Assembly (NCBI GenBank): GCA_030248215.1
Contig: JASANG010002657.1
Span: 1 to 64,000, forward strand
Source of the DNA: Enoplolaimus lenunculus
Lineage: Eukaryota > Nematoda > Enoplea > Enoplida > Thoracostomopsidae
Direction: 5' to 3'
DNA: 64,000 nucleotides
In this document: positions 34,988 to 45,402 of the stretch, piece after piece
How the letters are laid out: the number at the start of each line of letters is the position of its first letter
Numbering within the stretch: position 1 is the stretch's first letter
Translations under genes and position numbers: made by a program
The notes under the pieces: model-generated
Database searches by the model: none
Seen by the model: only the letters and a program-made list of their open reading frames with translations
What the model was told of the DNA's origin: nothing

Positions 34988-35107
34988 AAAAGGATTCACT
35001 GAATTGCAACCGCTTTCTCATTGGCTGACGAAAAAAATGCAAATTCTGTGTGCAATTTGCGCTGTAACGTTTTCGCAGCAAAACCTCGTACGTGTGAATA
35101 GGGCTTT
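34988..35107. mobile_element. MITE with CACGTRCAAG ends, copy 2 (truncated)
   Basis: The block TTCACTGAATTGCAACCG, then TTCTCATTGGCTGACG and the right end CGTACGTGTGAATAGGGC match the right half of the element at 61782-62057. The left arm is not recognised. Confidence 0.5.
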
Positions 35108-35428
35108 AGAAAACTCATGAATGAAACTAAACTACAACGTTTTACGCAATCACTTGAACCATCACATATCAATGGTTGTAAATCGGTTTCTCAATGATTA
35201 GTAGTCGAGACCTTCCCACCCACAATCGTATAGTAGTACGCTAGACACAATTCTGGGTCTTGGTCGCAGGGGTTCTCCTGGGAAATCAGCCGGTGACTAC
35301 AGGCTAGTATAGTATTTAGCTAAATTCAGAACACTAAACAATAAATGTTATCATAAACGCAATGGGGGTGAGATCGTGGGCGTAGTCAGTATTGTGGAAA
35401 GTGGGGTTACGTTCTGTAAAAGTTTTAA

Positions 35429-36090
35429 ACAAGGTTTTTTGTGTTTTAACACCGTGTCTAAAAATACTGAACAAAAATCCACAGGGGTTTGATTGAGATG
35501 CTAAAATGACGTGAGCAAGGTCAAAAATATGGTTTGATATTGTGGGAAATATGCCTTCAAAATACGGGCTGAATCGTCGCTGAAGATTACAACTTATCGT
35601 TCAACGTGGAAGAAATAGGAATCAAAATTAGTAATTTTTATACAGGGCGGCGAAAAAACGGAAAACCAATTTAAGAATTTTTGCAAATTTGTGTGTACAG
35701 GACTTATCGTGGTTTTATTGCTTACGCAAATTTGGTCCTATGTTTTTCCTTGAGGTCAGACAAGGTTTTTTGTGTTTTAACACCGTGTCTAAAAATACTG
35801 AACAAAAATCCACAGGGGTTTGATTGAGATGCTAAAATGACGTGAGCAAGGTCAAAAATATGGTTTGATATTGTGGGAAATATGCCTTCAAAATACGGGC
35901 TGAATCGTCGCTGAAGATTACAACTTATCGTTCAACGTGGAAGAAATAGGAATCAAAATTAGTAATTTTTATACAGGGCGGCGAAAAAACGGAAAACCAA
36001 TTTAAGAATTTTTGCAAATTTGTGTGTACAGGACTTATCGTGGTTTTATTGCTTACGCAAATTTGGTCCTATGTTTTTCCTTGAGGTCAG
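35429..36090. repeat. perfect 331-bp tandem duplication
   Basis: Segments 35429-35759 and 35760-36090 are direct copies in which I find no difference by eye (start ACAAGGTTTTTTGTG, end CCTTGAGGTCAG). The unit has no coding content. It is either a very recent tandem duplication or an assembly duplication of one segment. Confidence 0.9.
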
Positions 36091-36504
36091 GGCCGGAAAG
36101 TCTGTCAAAAATCAACAAATTAGAAATACCAAATGAAAGGCATGGTCGCGGTTCTGTATTGTAAAACCCCTTCGGTAGGTCACCAAGGCACCCATGTGAT
36201 CTGCTCAAACCTCTTTTATAGTTCACCGAAGCCACCGTGCTGTTTTTCGAGAAACCATACCGATTTTCGAGACCCTAGTTCTGATGTAAATTGATCTGAT
36301 GATAGCATTAAAATAGCCATTGCACTAATTTTTCCGAGAGCTTCCGAACATTCCTTCAGTCGATCACAGTACGATCCTCCAGGGTCCTAAATTTCGAAAC
36401 AGACCAAAGGTAACGGAGAATACGATTAATTCGAAAGCATGACCTCACGTAGCTACACGCATCGCTTTAATATCCACCCAGCCTTCAGAATACGATACTC
36501 ATTG
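36091..36504. other. no features seen
   Basis: No gene or repeat recognised. Confidence 0.4.
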
Positions 36505-36756
36505 CACTGGAAGTTTCAGTGAGTTGATTTTGACTCAGAATGAGTTGAATCACTCAGTCTGAATTAGGACTATCAGAACTCAGAATTTTGAGTGGATTCA
36601 ATTCATTCTGAGGTAATTAACCAACTCTCCCAGATTCAACACAACTCAGAGTGAGAATCAACTCAACTCAGAGTGAGTTAATGTATACTGATATTAATTC
36701 AGAAATAACCAACTCGTTAGCTGAAATGATTAATCAACTCATTGGAATTTACAGTG
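36505..36756. mobile_element. 252-bp MITE with CACTG ends and GAGTTGA-rich arms
   Basis: Ends CACTGGAAGTTTCAGTGAG and, inward from the right, CACTGTAAATTCCAATGAG are inverted repeats; interior arms repeat GAGTTGATT and ACTCAGA. It resembles the palindromic element at 23675 in plan, with CACTG ends and many copies of a short GAGT-containing motif. Confidence 0.65.
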
Positions 36757-38996
36757 CGTTTGTAAGCTACAATAAATATTTTGCAACATATGTTAGCTGT
36801 GCATTCTCTTAACTCACCTCTATATTAGCGTAGAGCACTGGTCTGTGGTCTAAAATTAAGTACTAAAATTGTGTCTGACTTATTGATCGCTTTGATGGCC
36901 AGCTTTTTTGGTATTTTACATATCGCGCGGCATTTTCCATCTGAAATTTCTGTGTTTATCACTGAGATCGTGAATTAAAATGTTGCACTCAAGGTATCAA
37001 CGAATCAAGGTGTGAACTAGTCCAAGCTGAAATTTTTCGCTGGAGAGAGAGCAATAATTGGTCCGACTACGCAATTAAACTGAGGTCAATTTTTGAACCA
37101 TATCCTTTGTTTACTTCCTAGAGCAATGCCTTAAAATCGAGGGCGTTCAGCTTTTGCATCTAAACACTAAGGTACACAGATATAAATAGGCAAACGCATA
37201 GATTCATTGGACTTTAGTGTAAGAACCACCACCAGACTTATATTATCAGAGCTTGCATTCTGTTCAACGTTTTGCGCCCGCATTTCTATTGGGTTTATTG
37301 CGAAATACAAGTGGCGCGCCAACTAAAGCGTATTTATTCATCGCGCGCGCAACAATATTTATTCAACCAACAAAGTTCAACCATTGAAGATGTTAAGTAA
37401 ACATGCCTTCACCCAAAGGGCCATAATGCTTTCATGGACAAAATAGGCCTTTGTTTCGTGGGCCAGCAATATTGCATGAAACCTGTGATTTCTAGTAATT
37501 TGAGCGGATATTCCATAATGAATAGCAAAATATTGTTTTGCAATTTTTAGAAATATCTTGACATTTATAAATTCAGTAAATCTAGATAGGCCTAGACTTG
37601 TGGCTCTTGAGCTCAGCAGCAAACGCTTTCAATTTTCTTTCATTATATTACATATTGTTTAAATCGACTCCAATAATACATATCTGCCATCTGAACGTAC
37701 AACATTTGAACTTCTAAAACTGACTGCACTATAAAGTTTATTTCAAATTTTGCTTTCCACATTGGATACATTGAAATATTGAAACACAGTCAGGTTTGCA
37801 ATAACCAGGAACTTTAATAAAGCTGACCGAAAACTGATTTTGTGACCGCTGGTCATTCGTTTGGTTCATCACGATGTTTAATGGACCAAAATTTCACATT
37901 TCCGACCTTTTGTTTCTATTGTCCGCGTTTAAATCATCAATAGACTCAACTGCCGCTAATATTATAGCTTTCACAAGCAACAAGTAATATGACATGGAAG
38001 CCGGCACCGGATTCGAACGGGTTCGTGGACACCCTTAAATATTTATTTATGCCAGGTCCATAGAGCTCCTAAAATTAAGAAAATTAAGATTTTTAATATT
38101 AACGCAAAATACGCTTTGGTTTCTGCTTCTAGACTTCGATCGGGTTTGTTTTGGTGGAGAGTTAATTGTTCGAACCCCCGTCCCCTATAATTGAAACCGT
38201 GTCGGCACCTCTGTAAAATGACCCTGCTGTTAGTGTGAAGGAGTCTTGTGGCAATTCTGAAATAATCTCCACAAAATAGGTGCACTGTGGAAAAACAGAA
38301 TTTTATCTTGGCTTAGTAAAGCTCTATTGCGTTTTTTAAACAACAACTTGGACCTCAACTGTCAACGATAGTAGACAGCCCACAGGCCGTCACAGGGCGA
38401 GGAACATGAGATGAAAAAGATGTACGGATTGCGTGGGAATTTTTCGTAACAAAGAATACTTTTAATGAAAGTGAAAAAATTTTCAGCCAGGGGCGATGAA
38501 GATGTCTGAAGGGGGGTCATTAGCAGAAGTTAAAATTGGAGTTGGGATATACGGACATTTCATATATTTGCTTGCAAACGGGCTATTTAATTTTGTACGA
38601 AAGCAGCTGTCTTGGAAATAATTGAGAACAAAGTCGGGAAGTAATCAACTGCTTCTTCAACAATATCTTGCACGCACCATGTCACAACTTCAACATATGG
38701 CTGTCATGTACAAGTCGTAAAAAATTGACGATCTGTTCGTCTCTGCAGGGCCGGATCAAGGTGGTGGGAGGCCCGGGGCCCATATGAACAGGAGGTCTGG
38801 GGCCTGTAAAATTTTGTGGAAGATGCATATGCAGTAAATATCTAAGTTTTACCCAGCGTTGGTGTACCACATGACACACAAACTCCAGACGGTAATGCAT
38901 CTTGACAAATGCACATTATGGTGGACTAATAATTTAACTTCCGTTCCAAATTGATCCCAATGGCCTGGACTAATTTGATTCCAATCATCAACAGGT
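36757..38996. other. gene-free stretch
   Basis: No gene recognised. CG-rich patches at about 37266-37350 resemble the one at 31840-31925. A B-box-like GTTCGAATCCGG lies on the - strand at about 38010 without a matching A box. Small - strand frames at 37377 and 38043 show no domain. Confidence 0.4.
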
Positions 38997-39081
38997 TTAA
39001 AAACCAAAACGTTGTATTAAGATTTAGTACTAAAATTGCGGTTGGCTATCTTGCGAGCTTCGTTCGTGACCTTTTTCACTG
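38997..39081 (+). repeat. ACTAAAATTGCG interspersed repeat
   Basis: The segment TTGTATTAAGATTTAGTACT, then AAAATTGCG, GGCT and GCTTCG is one of at least five related stretches (also about 34231, 49226, 50563 and, weakly, 16345). The family is short, without terminal repeats that I can see, and adds open reading to the + strand frame around it. Confidence 0.5.
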
Positions 39082-39304
39082 GTATAAATCGCACGAAACA
39101 GACAGCCTGAGATTTATGGATCAGCTACTGAATACGCAATACATTAATTCATTAGATTGGAACCTTGACCCCATACCTCAGACCTTGCGATACTATATGT
39201 CATTAAATCACTTTGTGTTGACATTTCAATTTAATTTCACCTCAACCCGGATCCATTAAAAGTTAGGATGCTATCTGACTATTGCAAAGTTTTCAAATGC
39301 TTAA

Positions 39305-39565
39305 ATGTCATCGACGAAATTTATACCGGAACCAAGTCTTAAACGGCGCCCGGATATTACCAACAGCGGAAGGGTCAATGTTAGACAAGTAGATGTCTAT
39401 GACTGTGAGTATGAGTGGTCTGCAAGAGTGGTCCGGAATAGCCGTAATGGCATAAAGCGAAATATATTTGATCACTTAAAGTTAAGCATCAAAATAGTAA
39501 ATTTGGCGAATTTCATGAAATTTTTGTGTCTGCTAACTGGACCATGGAACTTGGTTCATGACTGA
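39305..39565 (+). CDS. hypothetical 86-residue ORF
   Basis: An ATG frame codes for a protein-like, Arg/Asn-rich N-terminal half (STKFIPEPSLKRRPDI, VRQVDVYDCEYEWSARVV) followed by a hydrophobic stretch at about residues 60-78. A second open frame in the same phase lies upstream at 38951-39259, separated by stops. No family is recognised; it may be one exon or chance. Confidence 0.2.
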   Translation: MSSTKFIPEPSLKRRPDITNSGRVNVRQVDVYDCEYEWSARVVRNSRNGIKRNIFDHLKLSIKIVNLANFMKFLCLLTGPWNLVHD

Positions 39566-39904
39566 ATACCTTGAAATAGGTTCTTCGGTATTTTACAAAT
39601 ATACGTCAATAGAAAATATTGGAGCGATAGCTAATTTTGAACTGTTAAATATGTTCAAATTTGGCCAAAACTAATGCGCCAATCACAAATCAGTTGCGTA
39701 CAGGGAGTGAAAAAAAGAGGAAGTTTTGAATTGTTAAGTATATAGTTTACAACATGCGCAAAACTAAGCAGACAACAATTAGTGTTAAACTTATTTTCAC
39801 AAAAATTATGGGTAGGCCCTTTTTCCAAATTGTTACTTTTTAGTTTTGCAATCCTGGTTTAATTCGCTCAGGACAGTGAACGAATTTGGGCAGCGGTCAG
39901 GGTG

Positions 39905-40255
39905 CAACCGAAGGTGAAAAATACCGGAGCCGGAGGTCAACTAAACTTGACGGAGCCTGACCCGGAGCCGGAGGTGAGGCGAAATTAAGTAGTAAAAACG
40001 ATGGTTAATTAGTTAATTTTAGCCAATATCTGCAAAATGTTAAGTGGTTTGATTTCACGCTAATTTTCTGCCAAATTTGGGCAATTTTTTCATGAAAATT
40101 GTGACAAAAGTCAATCGAAACGCACTAAACAGATAAATTTAGGAAAATTATGCAAAATTTTACTACCGAAATTACCGGAACCTCCGGCAAAAGTTGTACC
40201 GGAGCCGGAACCGGAGCTGGAGGCCAATTTTCTGCCGGAGCCGGAGGCAGAGCTC
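39905..40255. repeat. CCGGAG hexamer-rich patches
   Basis: Clusters of CCGGAG and GGAGCCGG on the + strand (39930-39980 and 40170-40250), and related GC-rich blocks near 40620-40680, stand out from the AT-rich surroundings. They may be the ends of one element of about 0.8 kb (GCGGTCAGGGTGC at left, GGTGCCTGACCCCGG at right), but terminal pairing is imperfect. On the - strand they create Pro/Ala-rich frames that I do not call genes. Confidence 0.5.
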
Positions 40256-41366
40256 TGGTTGTACCGTGGCAGGGGCATGTAAGAATTTCACATAAGTTAT
40301 TACAATCAAGGCTAAAACTATAATTGGGGTAGAAAAAGTTTTCCCAAAAACGCTCAACGTAGGGCCAAACTTTTATGATTCCGGGGTGGAACATGTACAT
40401 AGTTCTGTAGAAGACTCAGCGTTGAAATAGAGCAAGTGTGACAAATATTAAATCGATCAACTTTGGGGTTGTAAAATTGTCATATTTGACGTGTACTCAG
40501 CAGCGTTTTGCATAGCATTTTGGCAAGTTTCTGCTGTTTTAAGAATGATCGTTAACACGAAAATATTTCCACAAAATATTTGCTCAAAATTGGTAGCCGG
40601 ATGTGTTTACTATAGATGCACCGGTGCCTGACCCCGGTCCCGGTATCGGAGTCTACGCTTAGTTTGCCGAAGCTGCCCGAAGCCAATTTTTTGATGCAAT
40701 CTTTACTTCACTCGATGCGTCTTGCAGAACTGAAGAAAAATTTGATGTTTTAGTCATGTAAAAATTTGACAAAATACGTACCTACTTGTAGTTATTTTTA
40801 CGCTACAGTCTAAAAGTTTAGTTCGACACAACGTTGTGTAATAAAGGTTGTTTAGATAAGACGACATATATTCTTACAGAATATTCATTCGATCCGATTT
40901 TTTACAGCTCCGGCATCAATAAAAAAATTTCGGTTCTGTGGCAATTCTAAGTTGGTATTCATAACTGAACGGCGTTTCTTGAAAACTTCCCCACCACAAA
41001 CCTAAACCCCAGCCTGCAAGCTTAAACGTAAGTAAAAGACTCAATGTAAGTAATATTCTGCGCCTAATGATAGTGGTAAGCCTAAAATTATACATAACAA
41101 TTTCTAATATTTAGCGAACTGTGCGGGAAAAGTGTGCGAAAGCCCAAATGTCTTCCAAAACGTGACAAATAACCACCTTTGCATGAAATTTATTTAATTT
41201 GTTTATTGCGGCAGTTTGAAACGTGTGCATATATTCTCGATTGTGGTTGGCATCTGCCCTAATATCCAGCATGAAATGACCATTAAGTCGATTTAATAGA
41301 TATAAAATATATATTTTTTATCTTAAACTAAGTAAAGGTTCTGCGCTTACAACGTATGTTACCCAA

Positions 41367-41410
41367 AGCTTAGTAGTTATAACCCCTGGGGGGGTTATAA
41401 CTACTAAGCT
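41367..41410. repeat. perfect 20-bp hairpin palindrome
   Basis: AGCTTAGTAGTTATAACCCC (41367-41386) is followed by the loop TGGG and then its exact reverse complement (41391-41410). No tail of T residues or gene adjoins it. It may be a minimal foldback relic. Confidence 0.8.
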
Positions 41411-41877
41411 CGTAATCAAAATGAAACCGCTCAATTTCAGGTTTAAAAACGAAAGGTGCTACCGCAATGTTGTGTTTGAGATTTGCAAGCGGCAGGAAAC
41501 GTAAAACAGGATTACAGCATGATTATATTAAGTAATAATTTTATTCCATAAATTATTAAAAAATTGCTAAACAACGCGCTTTGAAAACTGCAAAATCTCA
41601 AATGCAAAAGGTGTCCTACCCAACGGAAAACTCTAACTTTATATTCGTTTTATTACAACCGCTGTATTAAGCATGGTAAAGCACTCTGTTTTAGGTTTAA
41701 TAACGAGATTTGACAACTCATCTTTTGTGGCTACGCAACTACAAATAAAGAAACCAACACTCTACCTTGCACCACAAATTAACTTTCTCAAACGTCAATC
41801 TGTAGCAATATAATCGTGATAACGTCGTACTGTTTAACTTGTGAAAGCTGTCTTCAGCTCTGGCTGCCAAACCAAAT

Positions 41878-42060
41878 ATGCAAGCTTACAGAATAAGGTC
41901 CCCTCTAAACAACGGGGTATATGCGATTTGTCATCCCACTACAGACCAGTGGTTACTTTATTCGGTGCGAGCGGACAAAAATGAAACGCACGGAACAAAG
42001 CCAATTATTAGCTATAGCGATTTTTCATCGCGATACCGGCAACTGTGGTCGTTGTATTAA
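41878..42060 (+). CDS. hypothetical 60-residue ORF
   Basis: An ATG frame with protein-like composition (RIRSPLNNGVYAICHPTTDQ, then SDFSSRYRQLWSLY) ends in TAA at 42058. The same phase reopens after that stop into the frame at 42083-42330, so the two could belong to one gene with an intron or read-through boundary between, or be unrelated. No family recognised. Confidence 0.25.
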   Translation: MQAYRIRSPLNNGVYAICHPTTDQWLLYSVRADKNETHGTKPIISYSDFSSRYRQLWSLY

Positions 42061-42082
42061 ATAAATTTTTTCAAGCTTTCAG

Positions 42083-42330
42083 CCCGTCAAGCGTTGTATG
42101 CGCGGCTTCGTGCCGGACAACAAAGGAAACTGAAAAATATAACGGCGATTTATAAAGTTTCTGGTGTTGGGAGAAGGCATTTGCTGACGAAAAGACGTTG
42201 GTATAATTTTGTTCTGAGGGGGTATTCTCAGCGCCGATATTACGAGTGTAAAAGCAAAAAAGGGCGCCGCGAACACTGCAGACATCTTCGTTTCGTTCTG
42301 TTCCATAATTTTTTTCCTCAGCTTAAATAA
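42083..42330 (+). CDS. possible terminal exon, basic protein, unidentified
   Basis: An acceptor with a pyrimidine tract (TTTTTTCAAGCTTTCAG, ending 42082) precedes an open frame to TAA at 42328. The translation is very basic (ARLRAGQQRKLKN, GVGRRHLLTKRRWYNF, YSQRRYYECKSKKGRREH). It is not a family I recognise. The opposite strand is also open over the same stretch, which lowers confidence. Confidence 0.3.
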
Positions 42331-42747
42331 TTCATTGTTTAGGAAAATTTTTCGGGTTTACCAAGAGTTCCCTTGACTTGTCTACTGACAATCCTGGTGG
42401 CCGGGTAGATTTGTGGTTGGTTGTGGACAAATAATTGTGTTTATGTCTGCTAGTAAAATATATTAATTAATGTAAAAATAGTAAAATCAGGGGACCTTTT
42501 CATTTGAACGTGGTTCCGTAGAAAAGTTTCAGCTTCACTTGTAAATTATGCAAAACCTAAAAATAAGTTTATACGAATTGCAGAATTGTATTGACATGCA
42601 CTGAAAGCGGTGTCCGGAGGATGAAAGTAAAAATTTGTTTGCGCAGTTGGAACCTGTAGAAATGTGGTTTACGTATTAACAAAATATTTAAAATTTGCAA
42701 AAGCATTGCTTAAGTATGGACAGCAACGTTAACACCGTTAAAGTTTG
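42331..42747. other. no features seen
   Basis: AT-rich DNA, nothing recognised. Confidence 0.4.
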
Positions 42748-42979
42748 AATACCCATTCACACGTGCGAGTTTTTGCAACGAGAACTCGCTACTGCAATTT
42801 TTTGTGCAAATTTTTTACAGAAAGAACTTGCAGCTGCAACTTGAACATGCACGGGTTCACAGCATGAACTTGCAATGAAAACTGCCAACTGCAAGTTTTG
42901 TCCGAAAACCCGGCATAAAACTTGCACATTGCAATTACAGCTGCAAGCTCTTGCTGCAAATACATGAACGTGTGTGACT
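42748..42979. mobile_element. MITE with CACGTRCAAG ends, copy 3
   Basis: The left end CCATTCACACGTGCGAG and right end ATGAACGTGTGTGAC are inverted repeats. The arms repeat ACTTGCAGCTGCAA-type motifs, as in copies at 7513 and 61782. The - strand frames here come from these arms. Confidence 0.55.
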
Positions 42980-44221
42980 GGACTGGCAAAACGGGTGGGA
43001 GGCTTTATTGAATACGGCGCAAATTTCTCACTGTTTACAAACGAGCCACTAGTATTTACAACATACAACCAATGAAAAAAATTGATCTGGCGTACCACAA
43101 AACGAAGTTGTAACATTTTAAGAAGAACCTAATTACTAATCCCAAAAATGTTAGCGTAAAGCTCTTGAACGCAAGCCCGCAAAATAAACCGCATCATCAT
43201 ATTTATTAAATTAGCTTACATTTCCAATTTTGAGTTTACGATCATCAAATTAGCTAAAAACATCAGAAAAAAATTTTTAGTTCGGCAGTGTTAATTTTTT
43301 CGAGCCTCAGGCACAGCGTACTCGAACCAATGCGGGATACACATTTTTCCGAAATTCCTCAAAAGATGAGAAAAGGCACTTTTACAGGCTTTAAAATAAC
43401 CTACCGGATTCTAGTGTAAAAACACAATGTTTTACTCTTCCGAAATGAAACCCTAGCTATACTCCTGGCATCGTGGGTAAGAAATTACTTCTACTAAACT
43501 CAGAAACGCAACAGGGCATATAGCTAATAGCCCTGCGTTTCAATAAGGCTTCTAGTTTTAAGTTTCATTTTTATATTTGCAAGATTTATGAGTTTTGAGG
43601 GAAACAAGAAAGCTCAAAAGAGCAGCGCCGCAATGAGTGACTTGTGACCACAACATCGGGATAAAGCTTAAATTGTTTTATTGATAAATTATGCAATAAA
43701 GCCTCTCACAATAACCTATTTATCATAGCAAGATGCCAAAATAAAACAAGATTTCACTTAAAACGCGATGGACAAAACTTGCGGTTATAAAATGTCTTGA
43801 GGTGTTAATACAGAGAAAAGGTCATAGACTGCAGGTTAAGAGTTGAAGATTTTTAAAATTTACAACTGTAAGCTTAAGTCTATGACACTTTTTGTCGGAT
43901 TTCATGATATTTTATTGCCGGAAAGCGCATTAATACACTGCAATTTTAAAACAATTAATTAAGGTAATTACAAATTCAACAGCGAGTTTCACAATAGACA
44001 GTTAAAATATCGTTTTTTCGAGAGTTAATTGTAAACAATGACGTAATAGGATTATCAGGCAGGCCGCTGCCCCTGCAATTTAAAAAGTATTTTTTCAGGT
44101 AAAGATGCTGCCTCATTCTATATTAAAAGTCAATATTTTAGTCATACTGTTGTTAAATACTTACACGATCTTGTCTAATACATCATGAACTTGAATCGTA
44201 ACCAAGGGGGTGCATGGTGGG
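42980..44221. other. no features seen
   Basis: AT-rich DNA with no recognised gene or repeat ends. Confidence 0.4.
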
Positions 44222-44353
44222 TTCAGCTTCCCTGAAGAACTATTGATGCTCCTGGAAAATTTTCCACCTTGCTTGTAAGTCAACTAAAACCATTGTCTAT
44301 GCCCTCATGAAAAATTTTTAGCCGCCCTACAAAGCTGAGCTGGTTTCGGATCT
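44222..44353 (-). mobile_element. hAT-like MITE copy, reverse orientation
   Basis: Reads on the - strand as the CCGTAGCC family: AGCTCAGCTTTGTAGGG, CTAAAAATTTTTCATGAGGG, GACTTACAAGCAAGGTGG, then CCAGGAG. Both ends are eroded. Confidence 0.5.
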
Positions 44354-45091
44354 GCATGGACCTTCAGCAAAGTGAGCTCTCTTACGCACTAAACAATGCT
44401 GATAAAAGTAAAACAGAACTCATGCTGAAGACGACACGTTTACCCCACAGGATAAGAGACCAAATACGCATTGGTATAAGTTTCTTTTGATTCCACAAAT
44501 ATAGCTATAAAACATCTATTCAAATCGACGAATTTCATGCGACCTCCAGGGAACTGTTTGTAAATGTCTACATTCAAAATGTATCATTTGTTATAAATAA
44601 ATCTTTTTCCTACTCGCTCAAAGTATTTGGAGAGGCTTGCGAGCACATGGACAGTTGGGTCGTAGGCTTATAAGTTGAAAATAACGCCGTTACAACCATT
44701 TATTGTAGAGTATGCTATGAGCAACTAAAGCATAAACTGGGAATACGAATTAATACACAAAGAATATTATTTTGCAATTTTATACGCATATTATGCACTG
44801 TACCTACCGTAGCTCAAACGAAATTCTGACTCCGGCTGAAATTCCCAAGAACTGTTTATCATTGTATAAATTGTAGGTTATGTCTTCAAATTTTATAAAT
44901 TGCAAAACGAAATTAAGTTATTTTTGTTTTTGCAATTAAAAATATTAACCACAGTTGGAGTTCGAAATATAAATCCCGGTTCCGATTCAGCTTCTAGCAA
45001 AATAATTCAATTCTGACTTCAATTTCAATTTAGATGAAATTTCGTTTCGATTGTAACCTGGTACAGTAACAAATACGGCCAATATAAAGAA
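44354..45091. other. gene-free stretch with a partial repeat
   Basis: At about 44705-44805 the block TGTAGAGTATGCTATGAGCA and following bases resembles the 5' half of the tRNA-bearing TTAA elements at 15837 and 62387, without the tRNA-like half. Confidence 0.4.
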
Positions 45092-45271
45092 CAGGGGCGG
45101 AACAGTATTATAAGCATATTCCTAAGCCTAAGCCTATAAAACCTAAGCCTAAACCTAAGCGTAACAATGAACATATTCCTAAGCCTAAACAAAAGCTTAA
45201 TCCAAGCAAAAAATACGTCTAAAGCTTGAGCTTACTCTTTTCTAGTCTCGCAGAAAAACGTTCCGTCCATG
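45092..45271. mobile_element. CAGGGGCGGAAC MITE with CCTAAG hexamers, copy 1
   Basis: Left end CAGGGGCGGAACAGTATTA and right end GAAAAACGTTCCGTCCATG form imperfect inverted repeats. The interior holds many CCTAAG units (TTAGGC on the other strand). Copies at 55994-56155 and 54623, and a weak one at 50229, share the ends. Confidence 0.65.
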
Positions 45272-45331
45272 ATCTTTAGATGGGCCACAAATACACTCAA
45301 ATCGTTTGAGCCACATTGGATTCGGTGTAAG

Positions 45332-45402
45332 GTGGCTGCAGGTGAGTGGTAAAGCTAAACGTTTTCCATATGAGAGATTCTGGTTCAAATCCTGGCTTGA
45401 AC
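45332..45402 (+). repeat. tRNA-like sequence, possible SINE head
   Basis: An A-box-like GGTGAGTGGTAAAGC is followed after about 40 bases by a perfect B-box core GGTTCAAATCC (45382-45392). Arms do not pair well enough for a working tRNA. It is more likely a tRNA-derived repeat or pseudogene. Confidence 0.4.

Noticed and set aside
42757-43116. 119-codon - strand frame rich in Cys and Phe
   Set aside because: It is produced by the CTTGCAGCTGCAA arms of a MITE.
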